A stretch of DNA of 64,000 nucleotides from Deltaproteobacteria bacterium (GTDB lineage: Bacteria > Myxococcota_C > UBA6777): assembly GCA_006226375.1 (NCBI GenBank), contig SBHC01000049.1:1-64000 (forward strand). Reading direction: 5' to 3'. The notes beneath the pieces were generated by a model. It did no database searches. It was not told the origin of the DNA and saw only the letters and a list, made by a program, of their open reading frames with translations. How positions within the stretch are numbered: the stretch's first letter is position 1; each line of letters opens with the position of its first letter. Positions 1 through 10,000 of this stretch are shown in pieces. The position numbers and the translations under genes are program-made.

Positions 1-271
1 CTCCAATTTTGTCATCACACTCGTTGCATAGACCATAGGTACCAGCATCCATCCGGGCCAGGGCCAGAGTGATTTTTTCCAGCTCCTCCCGGCCGTGAGC
101 GTCGAGAGCTTGCAAGACTTCCTCGTTCTCAAGCTCTTGGGCTTGCTCCTTCCAGTCAGCGTTCAGGGGGCCACTCTCTTGTCGAAGGTGACTGTTGATC
201 TTCCCCAAACGTGTCATCAACCTTTTTTGGCGGGCTTCCAAATCTTCACGGATTGCGTTGAGCGTTTCCAT
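1..271 (-). CDS. DksA/TraR-family zinc finger protein (partial, C-terminus outside window)
   Basis: The minus strand opens with an ATG at 271, preceded by GGAAGGG, and stays open to the window edge, giving 90 residues. The start reads METLNAIREDLEARQKRL and is followed by a charged, probably coiled-coil helix. Near the edge comes ARMDAGTYGLCNECDDKIG. The YGxCxxC half of a zinc finger in this setting is the hallmark of DksA/TraR proteins, which bind the RNA polymerase secondary channel or act as small regulators. The second CxxC pair would lie outside the window, so it cannot be checked. Family membership is fairly secure; which subfamily (true DksA or a short TraR/YbiI type) is open. Confidence 0.8.
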   Translation of the reverse strand, partial: METLNAIREDLEARQKRLMTRLGKINSHLRQESGPLNADWKEQAQELENEEVLQALDAHGREELEKITLALARMDAGTYGLCNECDDKIG

Positions 272-485
272 AGCACACCCTTCCATTCCCAAATAACCTT
301 GATGAATCAAGTACAATCAGTTCTATACCGAAGAAATAGGAATGTGACTTGACGAAGTATCAATCCTGGCTTTGACTTGGATCAATTCTTTGTCGTGCTC
401 AAGCAAGTGGAAGTTGGTTCATTTTGGCGGACAGGAGGAGAGATCTGTAGAGGGAGAAAGAAGAAGGGGGGCTTGCTTGGACGTC

Positions 486-1169
486 TTATGCTGGTGAGGG
501 GAGGTGACGTCGTTTGATCCACAACAAGCATCCTTGGGAGGTGCTGTATGTGGCAGTGCCTTTTTGAGGGTGGCGCAACCATGTTCCTTGTGTGTAGGTA
601 CCTTTGGGCGTTGTAAGGTCTCCTTCCACCACAAGGATCTCTTCACCTCCTTGGGGAATCTCCCAGGAGACAGAGGCTCCTTCGGCGAGGCGTTCCATGG
701 TGACATCCTCGTCGCCTTCTGGATCCATAAACAAACGGAGGAGGGTGTGCCCTTCTTGGTCTGAGGTGATCCAAGTGGCTGTGTTGGTGTCCACGACCAC
801 GCGCTCTGTTTCGGAGAGCTTCATATACCGAAGCTTCACAAAAATGGTGCAGCCTTCTTTGCTGAAGGGTGTGTGCTTGGAGCCCGGTGGGTTTCGAATG
901 TAAGTCCCTGGCGGATAGGAACCATGTTCATCTGAGAACACACCTTCCAGCACCAGAAATTCTTCCCCTCTAGCATGGGTATGAGAGGAGAACGAGCTAT
1001 CCGGTGCGTAGCGAACAACGGTGGTTGCTAGCGCGACTTCGTCACCGTTTCGCTCCAGCATTTTGCGGTCCACGCCAGCCAAAGGTGACGGGGTCCACTC
1101 CAGCGACTGCAACGAAACGTTTGCAGGTTGCGAGCGGTCGGCCCGGATCAATGTGGGGGTTGTTGTCAT
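486..1169 (-). CDS. ChrR-like double cupin domain protein
   Basis: This 227-residue protein contains HTHARGEEFLVLEG, then GSYPPGTYIRNPPGSKHT and GCTIFVKLRYM. These are the signature blocks of the ChrR anti-sigma-factor cupin fold, with His and Glu metal ligands. A second, weaker cupin follows (GEEILVVEGDLTTPKGTYTQGTWLRHP), so the protein looks like an internal duplication. The N-terminal zinc-binding anti-sigma domain of true ChrR is absent, so this is probably a stand-alone metal-dependent cupin. The longest frame extends 23 codons upstream, but the ATG at 1169 has GGGAG about 8 bases ahead and was preferred. No sigma factor gene lies next to it. Substrate unknown. Confidence 0.8.
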   Translation of the reverse strand: MTTTPTLIRADRSQPANVSLQSLEWTPSPLAGVDRKMLERNGDEVALATTVVRYAPDSSFSSHTHARGEEFLVLEGVFSDEHGSYPPGTYIRNPPGSKHTPFSKEGCTIFVKLRYMKLSETERVVVDTNTATWITSDQEGHTLLRLFMDPEGDEDVTMERLAEGASVSWEIPQGGEEILVVEGDLTTPKGTYTQGTWLRHPQKGTATYSTSQGCLLWIKRRHLPSPA

Positions 1170-1270
1170 GAGGTATCTCCCTGCCAGAAAAAGTAATGCC
1201 TTCCTAACAAGGGCACCCCTCTCTTTGTTCCAGGACAAACGATGGTGAGAACGTCATGATGCATGAGGGT

Positions 1271-4054
1271 TTATGTGGGGGGAGCGTTCTGTCGTCGAGT
1301 GACGAGGGGGAGGGCGAGGATCAGAAGCAACCAAACGAAAGAGGGAATCCGCTGAGGTTGTGTCGAACAGCCACATCCTGCAGGTGTGTTAGGGGAGCCG
1401 AGCGGGTTGTTGGGGTTTTGGCTGAGACCCATTCCTTTGTCCGTAGAGCCTCCGTCCGGTGAGGTTCCTGGAAGGCTTCCACCATCTACAGCAGTCGCTT
1501 CCGAGCTTGTGGTGTTTTCACCTTTGTTGCCAGGGTTGTTGGGGTTGTTACCAGGATTGCCAGGGTTGTTGCCAGGATTGTTGGGTTCTTCTGAGCCGTC
1601 GGGTTGGCAAACCCCCTTCTCGCAGGCGTATCCTTTGGAGCATCGTACTCCAGCGCAGGTGGGGCCGACACAGTAGCCTTCCATACAGCGTTGACCGGCG
1701 GGGCACTCTCCGTTTCGACACTTGGAGCGGCAGGCACCCTGCATGCATTTGAAGCCTTTGTCGCAAGAGCCTTCCGCCAGGTCTTCGTCGCTTTCTCCGT
1801 CGCAGTCGTCGTCTTTTCCGTTGCATACTTCAGGCTTGGGGAAGGGCGCTGAGCAGGTTGACCAGTCGCCTTGCAAACATTGTTGGACGCCCTCACCACA
1901 TGCCGTTTGACAGGGTCGTGCGATGCCATTGTCGACCATTCCATCGCAGTCATCGTCCAAACCGTTGCAGCTTTCGGGCTTGGCGGTCTTCCCTTGCTTG
2001 TGTACGCAAGCGGTCCATGAGCCTTCCTTGCAGACTTGTGTTCCTCCACCGCATTCCGTGGTGCAGTTGCGTTGCAGATCTTCGTCGCTTTTTCCGTCGC
2101 AGTCGTTGTCGCGGGCGTCACAGACTTCTTGTTCGGGCTTTCCTGGAGGAACGTTGCACGTCACACCCGAGCCATCAGGCTTGCAGACAAACACGCCAGT
2201 GCGGTAGCAGATCCCAACGCCGCTTCCACAAGGTTTTCCTTTCTGCGACCAATTCTCATCGACCTTGCCATCACAATCGTTGTCTTTGCCATCACAGACC
2301 TCGGCGGGCATTTTGCAAGGCGACCATTTTCCCCGTGAGCAGGTCTGTTTGCCGGTGCATGAGCCTTTTTTGCAGGGCTGCTCCAAGCCTTCGTCGGTTT
2401 TGCCGTCGCAGTCATTGTCTTTGTTGTCACACACTTCAGGGGAAGGTTTGGTTTTGTTGCAAACACCCCATTGCCCGGCGTTGCAGGTTTGGGTGCCACA
2501 AGGACCGCAAGAGCGAGTGATGCTTTCATCGACTTTGCCGTCGCAATCGTTGTCTTTGCCATCACAAACTTCTGTGCTGGGCTTGGCCGAACAGGAGCCC
2601 CACTTGTCATTGGAGCAAACTTGTTTGCCGGTGGCGCATTTGTACGTGCAGGTGCGTTCGCTTCGTGCGCTACAGGAGCTCCACTTGTCCTTGGAACAGG
2701 TTTGCTTGCCTGTTCCGCAAGTGTTGGTGCACGCCTTCTCGCTCTTGGCATCACAACCTCGCCAACGACCGCCAGAACAATACTCTTTTCCTGTTCCGCA
2801 GTTGTTGGTGCAAGGTCGGTAGAAGTTGTCGACTTTGCCGTCACAGTCGTTGTCTTTGTTGTCGCAGATCTCAGGTGACGGGGTTCCTTTGACGCAAGAA
2901 CCCCACTTCCCTCCCTGGCAGGTTTGTTCTCCACAAGGCAAACAGTCGCGTCGAAGATCTTCGTCGGTTTTGCCGTCACAGTCGTTGTCTTTGCCATCAC
3001 AGACTTCTGTGCTGGGTTTGGCTGAGCAGGAGCCCCATTGGTCATTGGAGCAGACTTGTTTGCCGGTGGCGCATTTGTAGGTACATGTTCGTTCGTCACG
3101 GGCGTTGCAGGAGCCCCACTTTCCCCTGGAGCAGGTTTGTTGGCCTGTTCCACAGGTGTTGGAGCAAGATTGGCTGATACCTTCGTCGATCTTACCGTCG
3201 CAGTCGTTGTCTTTGTTGTCGCAGACTTCAGGTTGTGGTGCTGGAGCGGAGCAGGCACCCCATGTTCCTTTGGAGCAGGTTTGTTTTCCTTGGCAACCCT
3301 GATTGGAGCAGGAGCGGGTGATGTACTCATCGACTTTGCCGTCGCAGTCGTTGTCTTTGTTGTCACAGACCTCTTTTCGGGCGTTGTTGGAGGCGTCAGT
3401 GATGATCTTTTGCAGCGCAGAGACGAGATCGTTGGCGTTGTTGGCCACGTAGTATTGGATGCTTCCGGGAAGCGCTGTGCCTCCCCGGTTTGCCATATCG
3501 TTGAGACAGACCCGGTTGACCAGGGCTCCAAATCCAATCACATAGGTGCGAATGTCTACCGTTTGCCCTTGGACCAGTGTCTTTCGGAGCTGAGAGACCT
3601 CTGCGCTGGGGCAGCGATCGGAGGGCTCTCCGTCAGTCAGGAACAAGATTTGGGTGGGTCGATCGGGAGATGCATCCGCTTGCAGCGATTGGAGCAAGTG
3701 GGTGCGGGCGGTTCCCATCGCTTTCACCATAAAGGTTTGGCCCAACGGCGAAATGGAGTTTAAGGCCGACTGAATGGAAGAGGGTGGTGAGGGAAGCTTG
3801 GCATTCACAGCCGCTGTGTCTGAGAAGGTGACTAGGCCGTAGCGAACCTTGAGTGTTTTGTTACTCATTACTGTGTTGATCGCGGTTTTGGCCTGTGTCC
3901 ACTTGTTTGCGCTGTTCATACTGCCGGACCGATCGAGGACAATAAGAACGTTCGGCTCCCCACAAAAGGCTTCCACTCCTTGCGATACAAAGACGATTGC
4001 GGCTGCGGTAAGAACGCTTGCGACGATTGACGTACGTGTCCTGTAGAACTGCAT
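1271..4054 (-). CDS. Secreted VWA protein with ten MopE-type Cys/Asp repeats and a MYXO-CTERM-like anchor
   Basis: The 927-residue product starts at an ATG with GGAGG five bases upstream and has a signal peptide ending near VEAFC. A von Willebrand factor A domain follows, with the MIDAS motif DRSGSMN at about residues 41-47 and FLTDGEPSD further on. Then come ten units carrying a DNDCDGK-type or degenerate (DDDCDGM, DDDCDGE) motif, interleaved with Cys-rich stretches (GKQTCSKGTWGAC). The DxDxDGxxD spacing resembles calcium-binding loops. A low-complexity NNPGNPGNNP spacer precedes GCGCSTQ, a hydrophobic stretch and an Arg pair, which is MYXO-CTERM-like and suggests surface anchoring or sorting. 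Adhesion or matrix binding is inferred from domain content only. Confidence 0.85.
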   Translation of the reverse strand: MQFYRTRTSIVASVLTAAAIVFVSQGVEAFCGEPNVLIVLDRSGSMNSANKWTQAKTAINTVMSNKTLKVRYGLVTFSDTAAVNAKLPSPPSSIQSALNSISPLGQTFMVKAMGTARTHLLQSLQADASPDRPTQILFLTDGEPSDRCPSAEVSQLRKTLVQGQTVDIRTYVIGFGALVNRVCLNDMANRGGTALPGSIQYYVANNANDLVSALQKIITDASNNARKEVCDNKDNDCDGKVDEYITRSCSNQGCQGKQTCSKGTWGACSAPAPQPEVCDNKDNDCDGKIDEGISQSCSNTCGTGQQTCSRGKWGSCNARDERTCTYKCATGKQVCSNDQWGSCSAKPSTEVCDGKDNDCDGKTDEDLRRDCLPCGEQTCQGGKWGSCVKGTPSPEICDNKDNDCDGKVDNFYRPCTNNCGTGKEYCSGGRWRGCDAKSEKACTNTCGTGKQTCSKDKWSSCSARSERTCTYKCATGKQVCSNDKWGSCSAKPSTEVCDGKDNDCDGKVDESITRSCGPCGTQTCNAGQWGVCNKTKPSPEVCDNKDNDCDGKTDEGLEQPCKKGSCTGKQTCSRGKWSPCKMPAEVCDGKDNDCDGKVDENWSQKGKPCGSGVGICYRTGVFVCKPDGSGVTCNVPPGKPEQEVCDARDNDCDGKSDEDLQRNCTTECGGGTQVCKEGSWTACVHKQGKTAKPESCNGLDDDCDGMVDNGIARPCQTACGEGVQQCLQGDWSTCSAPFPKPEVCNGKDDDCDGESDEDLAEGSCDKGFKCMQGACRSKCRNGECPAGQRCMEGYCVGPTCAGVRCSKGYACEKGVCQPDGSEEPNNPGNNPGNPGNNPNNPGNKGENTTSSEATAVDGGSLPGTSPDGGSTDKGMGLSQNPNNPLGSPNTPAGCGCSTQPQRIPSFVWLLLILALPLVTRRQNAPPT

Positions 4055-4366
4055 GTATCCCTCCAATGCTTGTTCTTCGGTAGGCCAGACGATCAGATAC
4101 ACTTCAGGTGTCTATAGCTATGGAGTAACGAACCACAAGCTATCCTGATCGAGCTATGAAATCCGCAACAGTGTGCTATTATTTTTAAGATGGAAGTGTG
4201 GGGGGGCTTTCACTGGGTGTGTAGTGAATGATTCGATTGTGCGGCGCTTGTGTGAGGATTGTGTGACGCATGATTGGTTCGTCTCCCCTGAAAAAAAGAA
4301 GTTTGCTCCCACAGGTATATACGGTAGGTCTCGGGGGAAACTTGAGCTATTTCTTAAAAAAAGAAG
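4055..4366. other. Intergenic region upstream of the VWA/MopE gene
   Basis: This 312-base stretch lies between the start of the VWA/MopE gene and the end of the EamA transporter gene, both on the minus strand. It should hold the promoter of the VWA gene. I see no clear sigma-70 hexamers, hairpin terminator or small gene with a good ribosome binding site. Confidence 0.4.
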
Positions 4367-5290
4367 CTAGTCCGAGGTGGAGCGAACCACCATCGCGATG
4401 CCAACCAACAGAACGGGCGCAGCTACAACCACCATCATGGAAGGAACTTCTCGGAGAAATAGGATCGCGAGTAGGGTGGAGCCTACAGGCTCCAAGAGGA
4501 GCAAAACCGATACCGTATCCGCCCGAATGTACCGAAGGGACCAACTGATTGCGTTGTGTCCTACCATTTGAGGAAGCAGAGCCATGGAAAGAAACAGCAG
4601 CCACTCTCTCCAGGGATAGTTCAACAACATGGGAGCCAAGTCGCCGGGCTGAATGAGGACGCCCACTGCTAGAACCACCCAGGCTCCCCAGAGCGTAACG
4701 GAGGCGTAGCTCCAGATGTTGAGATAGGGTCGAACCTTGCGACCCATCATCAGGTAACCCGAAGCGGCCAACGCACCGAGCGTTGCGAGGACATTGCCCC
4801 ACATAGGGTTGGGAGTTTCTGCCAATCCGCTCTCCGCGTTGAGGGCGATCAAGGAAGCCCCAAACATGGCAACAGCGATCCCAAGCCAAGTTTTTCGAGA
4901 GAGTCGTTCTTTGAGAACCCAGGGCGATAACAGCCCAACCCAAATGGGGTTGGTCGTGACCAACAACACTGAGGCTGCCACGCTCGTGTATTTGAGACTT
5001 GCGATCCAGGTCCAGAAGTGGAAGCCAAGGCAAAGTCCTGAGCCAAGAAGCTGCCAGCGGAGGGGCGTGGAGAGGGCTCTGAGTTCTTGCCAGCGTTGTC
5101 GTTGAAGCCAGAGCGGCAACAGAATTAGAATTGATAACGTGATGCGCCAAAACGCAATCACCAGACTGGGAGCATGAGACAATCGAATGAGAATGGCTGA
5201 TGCGCTAATTGCCAGGATTCCAGCAGACAGAAAGAGAACCAGTCGTGGCAAAGGAACTTCATGTTGGGTGGAGAGTGGGGCGTTTGTCAT
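4367..5290 (-). CDS. EamA/DMT-family transporter
   Basis: The 307-residue protein has about ten hydrophobic segments arranged as two homologous halves, typical of drug/metabolite transporters of the EamA type. The first half includes SASAILIRLSHAPSLVIAFWR, the common SxxxxxRxxxxxPxxxxFWR signature near the first and second helices. The second half contains VGHNAISWSLRYIRADTVSVLLLLEPVGSTLLAILFL, matching the conserved PV-x-A/S-x-L-L region near the end. Length matches the family norm. The substrate cannot be predicted; relatives export amino acids, nucleotides or drugs. The ATG at 5290 has only a weak ribosome binding site. It is not obviously operonic with its neighbours. Confidence 0.9.
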   Translation of the reverse strand: MTNAPLSTQHEVPLPRLVLFLSAGILAISASAILIRLSHAPSLVIAFWRITLSILILLPLWLQRQRWQELRALSTPLRWQLLGSGLCLGFHFWTWIASLKYTSVAASVLLVTTNPIWVGLLSPWVLKERLSRKTWLGIAVAMFGASLIALNAESGLAETPNPMWGNVLATLGALAASGYLMMGRKVRPYLNIWSYASVTLWGAWVVLAVGVLIQPGDLAPMLLNYPWREWLLFLSMALLPQMVGHNAISWSLRYIRADTVSVLLLLEPVGSTLLAILFLREVPSMMVVVAAPVLLVGIAMVVRSTSD

Positions 5291-5852
5291 GCCATCGCTG
5301 CCTATCGCAATGTGGAGTACAAGAAAACAAGAGTGTGCGACGTTGCCATTATTTCATGGACCGTGCAATGGAGGGTTCATCTTCTCCCTTGCTTATATCC
5401 CGCATGGGTAGCGTGGGTACTTCAGTGCCTTCGCGTCATCAGATCTTTTTTGTTATCAACGGGAACGAAAACAATGTCTTGTTTTTGTTGGTGTTGCTGG
5501 ATTGATTTGCGTCAAGGAACGTAGGGACCGAAAGGCGTATTCTAGGTAAGGTGGATGCTCTGCCTCCTGGAGCTGTCGAAGCGCCAATGCTTCGTTTGGT
5601 CTTCATTTCAGGAGGGCAGCGCTGGGACGTTTGGAGTGGGTGTGATGGACAAAATCGTGACAAGACGACCGCAAAAGAAGCCCGACGACCTGCCGGGTCA
5701 TTTGCGCTGCCAACCAACCAAAGAGGACGGGCCTCACGAAGAGATTCGGGGGCCTCGCGTGGAGTCGTACGCTGTAACTTGGTGGGAATGTGCCAACGAA
5801 GAGTCGGAGCAGGCAGAGGAACAAGACGGAAAGAAGCCTGAATGAGGGCCTC
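5291..5852. other. Intergenic region holding one dispersed-repeat copy
   Basis: There are 562 bases between the EamA start and the end of the MoxR-like gene. Several short open frames exist on both strands, but none has protein-like composition plus a ribosome binding site. The region holds one copy of the dispersed repeat described separately (5384-5440). Nothing else was recognised. Confidence 0.5.
5384..5440 (+). repeat. Dispersed intergenic repeat, copy A
   Basis: The core CCCTTGCTTATATCCCGCAT is followed by GGGTAGCGTGGGTA and, further on, GCGTCATCA. The same order of blocks recurs at 35671-35726 (reverse orientation) and 39093-39188. The segment includes a short dyad (CCCGC against the GCGTGGG side). 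In the reverse orientation all copies contain ATG(C/G)(A/G)(A/G)GATATA, so a short open frame starting MRDI or MQDI appears. Here it runs only 18 codons, so it is probably not a gene. Confidence 0.6.
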
Positions 5853-7004
5853 TCAGGAGGAGGCAGCGTTCTTCTTCTTTTGTGCCGTGTCGGCTTCTCG
5901 GAGGGCGTCTTGGACGATAGCCCAGACCGCACCTGCGTCGGAGGATACATCGTTCCAGCGTCCGGCAAACCGGCCACAGAACGAGGACTGGAGAACCTCT
6001 GGTAGCATTCTGCGTTGGTTGTCCTGCATCAGAGGGTGCTTCAGGTACACACAAACTTCTTCGGTGGCACGGACGGAGAGACCCGCTCCAAGTTCTGGTG
6101 TGTGTCGGATTCGATCGGCGATATGAACAATGGTTTGAAGCATCTTGGGGCCAATTTCGGGGTGTCGGCCTGCGAGCAACTTGATCTCCTCTTTGGGAGG
6201 CAAGTAGTCCATCTGGAGCGGGGCAAATCGGTCGAGTTGAGCGGCGTCAATGCCAAAGGTCCCTGAAAACTCATTCCCCCGGTTGACCGCCGCGATAAAC
6301 TGGACGTTGTCGGGGATCGTGATGAAGCTATTGGTCACGGGGTTGAAGATCTGACGCGTTGTGTCTAGCGCCGGCATTAAGGCGTTGCGGGCGCTCTCCT
6401 GGCAGCGGTTAAACTCGTCGAGGAACAAGAGATAAGGCTGGGTCTGGTTCTCTTCGAGGTTGGCTTCTTCCAGTGCATGGAGGAAGTCTGTTTTGACAAA
6501 GTCGGTGATCGGTTGCCCGCTATCCGATGCTCGCACCTGAATGGTCGCGAGAAAGTCTGTCGCTTCAATCACCGAGCTGCAATTGAAGAACACAAAGCGC
6601 ATCCCAAGCGAGTCGGCGATGGCGCGGGCAAGTACGGTTTTTCCACAGCCTTGGGGGCCATCCAACAAGATGTTCAGTCCGCTCTCTAGCAAGATCTGAA
6701 GCTTGCGAGAGACAACAGGGTCAATGTAGATGCCTTCCAGTTTGAGTGACAACGAGTGGACAAACTCCACTTCAATCATCCCACGGTCTGGGCGGTCGGG
6801 CTTGTGAAGTGCAACAACACGAACCATACAAGGTACACCTTGACGAATCCGTTTGTCATCACAGAGGACAACCTTGGGCGCTCGCTTCCCATCGAGATGA
6901 GTCGCACGATACCGGAACTCCGAGTGCTTGACGGGGTTGGGCCAAAACGTGGTTTCCATCGTTGCCCCGATGGTGATGTCTTCTACTTTCCATTTGCCCG
7001 GCAT
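5853..7004 (-). CDS. MoxR/CbbQ-like AAA+ ATPase
   Basis: A 383-residue AAA+ ATPase. Walker A is GPQGCGKT at residues 116-123, Walker B YLLFLDEF at 181-188, and a sensor-1-like FIAAVNRG at 226-233. LDRFAPLQMDY after it is the usual MoxR region with the conserved Arg-Phe. The N-terminal 90 residues are an unfamiliar mostly beta-type extension. MoxR ATPases act as chaperones on VWA-domain partners; here the gene lies 71 bases downstream of a giant VWA protein on the same strand, so the two very likely work together. The ribosome binding site GGAG lies about 11 bases from the ATG, slightly far. Substrate unknown. Confidence 0.9.
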   Translation of the reverse strand: MPGKWKVEDITIGATMETTFWPNPVKHSEFRYRATHLDGKRAPKVVLCDDKRIRQGVPCMVRVVALHKPDRPDRGMIEVEFVHSLSLKLEGIYIDPVVSRKLQILLESGLNILLDGPQGCGKTVLARAIADSLGMRFVFFNCSSVIEATDFLATIQVRASDSGQPITDFVKTDFLHALEEANLEENQTQPYLLFLDEFNRCQESARNALMPALDTTRQIFNPVTNSFITIPDNVQFIAAVNRGNEFSGTFGIDAAQLDRFAPLQMDYLPPKEEIKLLAGRHPEIGPKMLQTIVHIADRIRHTPELGAGLSVRATEEVCVYLKHPLMQDNQRRMLPEVLQSSFCGRFAGRWNDVSSDAGAVWAIVQDALREADTAQKKKNAASS

Positions 7005-7075
7005 AATCGATAGGTCTCCTTTGTCCCTCGATAGCTTCTTTCTTGTAAGCTATCTGAAGTTAGTTTCACAAACAG

Positions 7076-10000
7076 TTATCCTTGCAAGGCGCGTCGTACC
7101 AGTTGGGCTAGAATCTTTCCAAAGCGAGGAATGGCCAGGTCCAGTTGATCGTCGGTTACCTCGATGTAGTGTGGGAAACAGATCTCCTCCAACGGATGCA
7201 CCGCGACTTGAGCGCAGCAGATCTTCATCCTCTCTGTGATGTTTTTCACCAGCGCACGCAGCGCGGTCACAGAGCATTCGGTGGGAGCGCCATCGCTGAT
7301 CATCACCAGCAGCTTGGCCTGACGTCGACTCCGGACTGCAATTTGAGCGGCGTGCCAGAGGGCAGCGGCGTCGTTGTTTCCGCCCCCCAACTCCAAAGCA
7401 TGTACGGCACATTGTTGGGCTGTTCCTGCATCAAATATGGTTGTATCCGTGAAGCCAAAGAAGCGTGCATCAACGCCAGTCAGAGAGGCTGCGGCTTCGG
7501 CCAACAACGCCGCAAACAGCTTGGCGCGTTCGAGGTTTTCGTTGAAGCTCATGGAACCCGAACAGTCCACCAGGATTCCGACAAACAGGTCTGTTTTGAA
7601 CACGGTCTTGCGTGACATCAAGATGCGAGGGTCGCCCCGAAGAAGTGAGTTGGAAAGACCCGGCGTGCTGAGCCGGTAGCCAGAGAGTCGGCGGCGCTGT
7701 GGCACGGTTCCTAGGCCGAGTCGTCGAAAGTGGTCGCGCATCTTTCCACTCCAGCGGGCCACACGAAGCTTGTATTGTCTGTGCTCGCTGGGGTTGTGAA
7801 CGAGGGGCACGATGTTGTGGATGAGGGAAAAACTCTCTTCATCGGAGAGGTTGATTACTCGCTCTGCTGTGGGGTCTTTCTTGGACTTGGGACGTCCGCG
7901 AAGGATGCGTTCTACCTCTCCTTGTAGCTCGCCCGCAGTGATACCTTCTCCTTTGGCGGTGATCTCTGAATTGTTCTGCTCGCTCCACAGACCATCCTGG
8001 CTGAGGGCCGCCAACAAAGGGATCTCATTGTGAAAGATGTCCCGTAGCTGCCGACTGATATCCAACATGCGAGCCATATCCGCGTTGCGAAAGCTTTTGG
8101 TGAATAGCTTCAGCGCTTGGTCCACTTTGGGGTCGTCGTGGCGGTTGCCCAATCCCATACGAAGGGCGCGGACAAAACGGGGAAAGCTAAACCCTTGGTT
8201 TTCTAACTCGTAGAAGAGCTTGCCTAGCGATAGCACAACATGACCTGGGCGTCGCGCTGGACGTAGCGGTGTTTGGCTAAGTACAGCAAAGCCTTGGGTG
8301 CGGAGAAGCAAGAGAAGTTGACCGATATGCATTTCCCGGTCGTTGTGTTGGAAGGCAAAAGCTGCCAGCCGCTTCAAGTCGTTGCCAAACGTTGGGTCTT
8401 TGGCCCGCAGACTTCGCTCCAGTTGTTCGTCAGCGACCAGGTTCAGGATCTTGCCCAAGCCCTCTTTTTGAGCTTGTTTCCATAGCTTCTGGGATTCGGG
8501 GTCGCTGTGATAAATGTGGTGTCCGATCTCGTGAAGGATGAGCCCCTTAAGGATGCGATCGCCGTGTTGAACTTCGCGCAACAGCGGCAGCGGATTGACG
8601 AAGATGCGAGCTTCGTTCAGCCGGGTGTATCCGAAGTCTTGCCCACCGATCATCTCAATGCGAAAGATCTTACCTGTAAGCTCTCGGCCTCGTTGAATCC
8701 CCCAGGCAAAAGCTTGGGCTAGCTTCTGAAGCAAACCCGAGCGGCGCGTTGTGGGTTGGAGGTGTTGCAAGGCTTGCTGTTGATCGTTGGCCTTGTAGCT
8801 GGTGCGAAGAATCTGTAGCAAGGCTTGTTGTTGCGCACTCTTCGGAACATCGGAGTGGCGCAGACATATCATCGCTCGCTTCAGTGAGACGCTTGGAGTG
8901 CCTGCAAGCAAGCTAGCTTGTACGGTTGCTTTGACAAGCTCCGGTGCTGCCTCTGCCCAAAGAGACTTCCAAGCGTTTTCGCCAGCGATGGTATCAGGTT
9001 GTCCCTCTCGTTCCTTCAGAGCGTCTGTAAACAAGAGCGGGAAGCCTTGCCAGGATTGGTGCTGATGGAGCCTTCGAGCGACACGACGACGAAGCATGGG
9101 AAGTCGATGAAAACCACACTCCAAAAACGCCACGAGGGCTTGCTCGTACCGCTCGTTCCACACAGAGCGGTCTTTTAGGAGGTGATGAATGGCGCGACTG
9201 TACACCCCATACAAAGGGGAGCGTACAAGTTGGATCGCAACATCTTCAACCGGTAGAGAGAGCCGCTCCAACTGAAGCCAATCGTCGGCGAGAAACCAGT
9301 CTTCTTCTACAGTATGATGAAGAGCGTCGTGGACAAAAGACCAACATGAGTCTTCGCCGCGTTCACACAGCCCGGCAGCGATCAGGAATTGACGTTCTGG
9401 GTCATGGGAGAATGTGGAGACAGCTTGCCGCAGTTGAGCTAGGCTTTCTTCGTGATCCCAGAGCGCAATGGTATCAGTCAAACAGCGCAGATGGGGTGGG
9501 TCATCCTCAAGGATGATGCGAAGGAGAACAGAGATGCCTTCCTCTTCCAGGGTGACGAGTTGGCTGACAGCTTCTTCGACAACGACGCGTCGATCGTCGT
9601 AACAGTGTTCCTTAAGCTTGTGAGCGATGAACGTCTGACGTAGCTTCTGCAACAGAGAAGAGGAAGCTATCTCAAACGACGCTCGGGAGGCTTTGCTCTG
9701 TTGTACATTCCCATCAACAGGAAGCCATCGTTGAAGGGCCGAACGTAGCTCAGGAGGCAGGCTTGGCAAGAACGGAAGCAAGCGCTGCTTTTGCAAGGTC
9801 ATCTGCTCATGATGCCAGCCCAAAGCATCCAAGACTGTGAGGATATGAGCGACTTGTTCTTGCACAGGCAATTCGACGGCTCGTGCGACCCAATCGGGTG
9901 GTTTGTCCAAACGGGCAGCGTGCCGATGGTGAGGGGGCAGTAGCATGTCCACCAGGAAGGTTGAAAGCTCTGAGGGACAGAGCGGCTCCAGCTCATCTTT

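Noticed and set aside
486-1238. Longer start for the cupin gene at 1238
   Set aside because: The extra 23 residues lack a ribosome binding site, while the ATG at 1169 has a good one.
2161-3537. 458-codon alternative frame inside the VWA/MopE gene
   Set aside because: Same-strand shadow caused by the repetitive DNDCDG-coding DNA; it is repeat-like and rich in Lys and Thr with no signal peptide.
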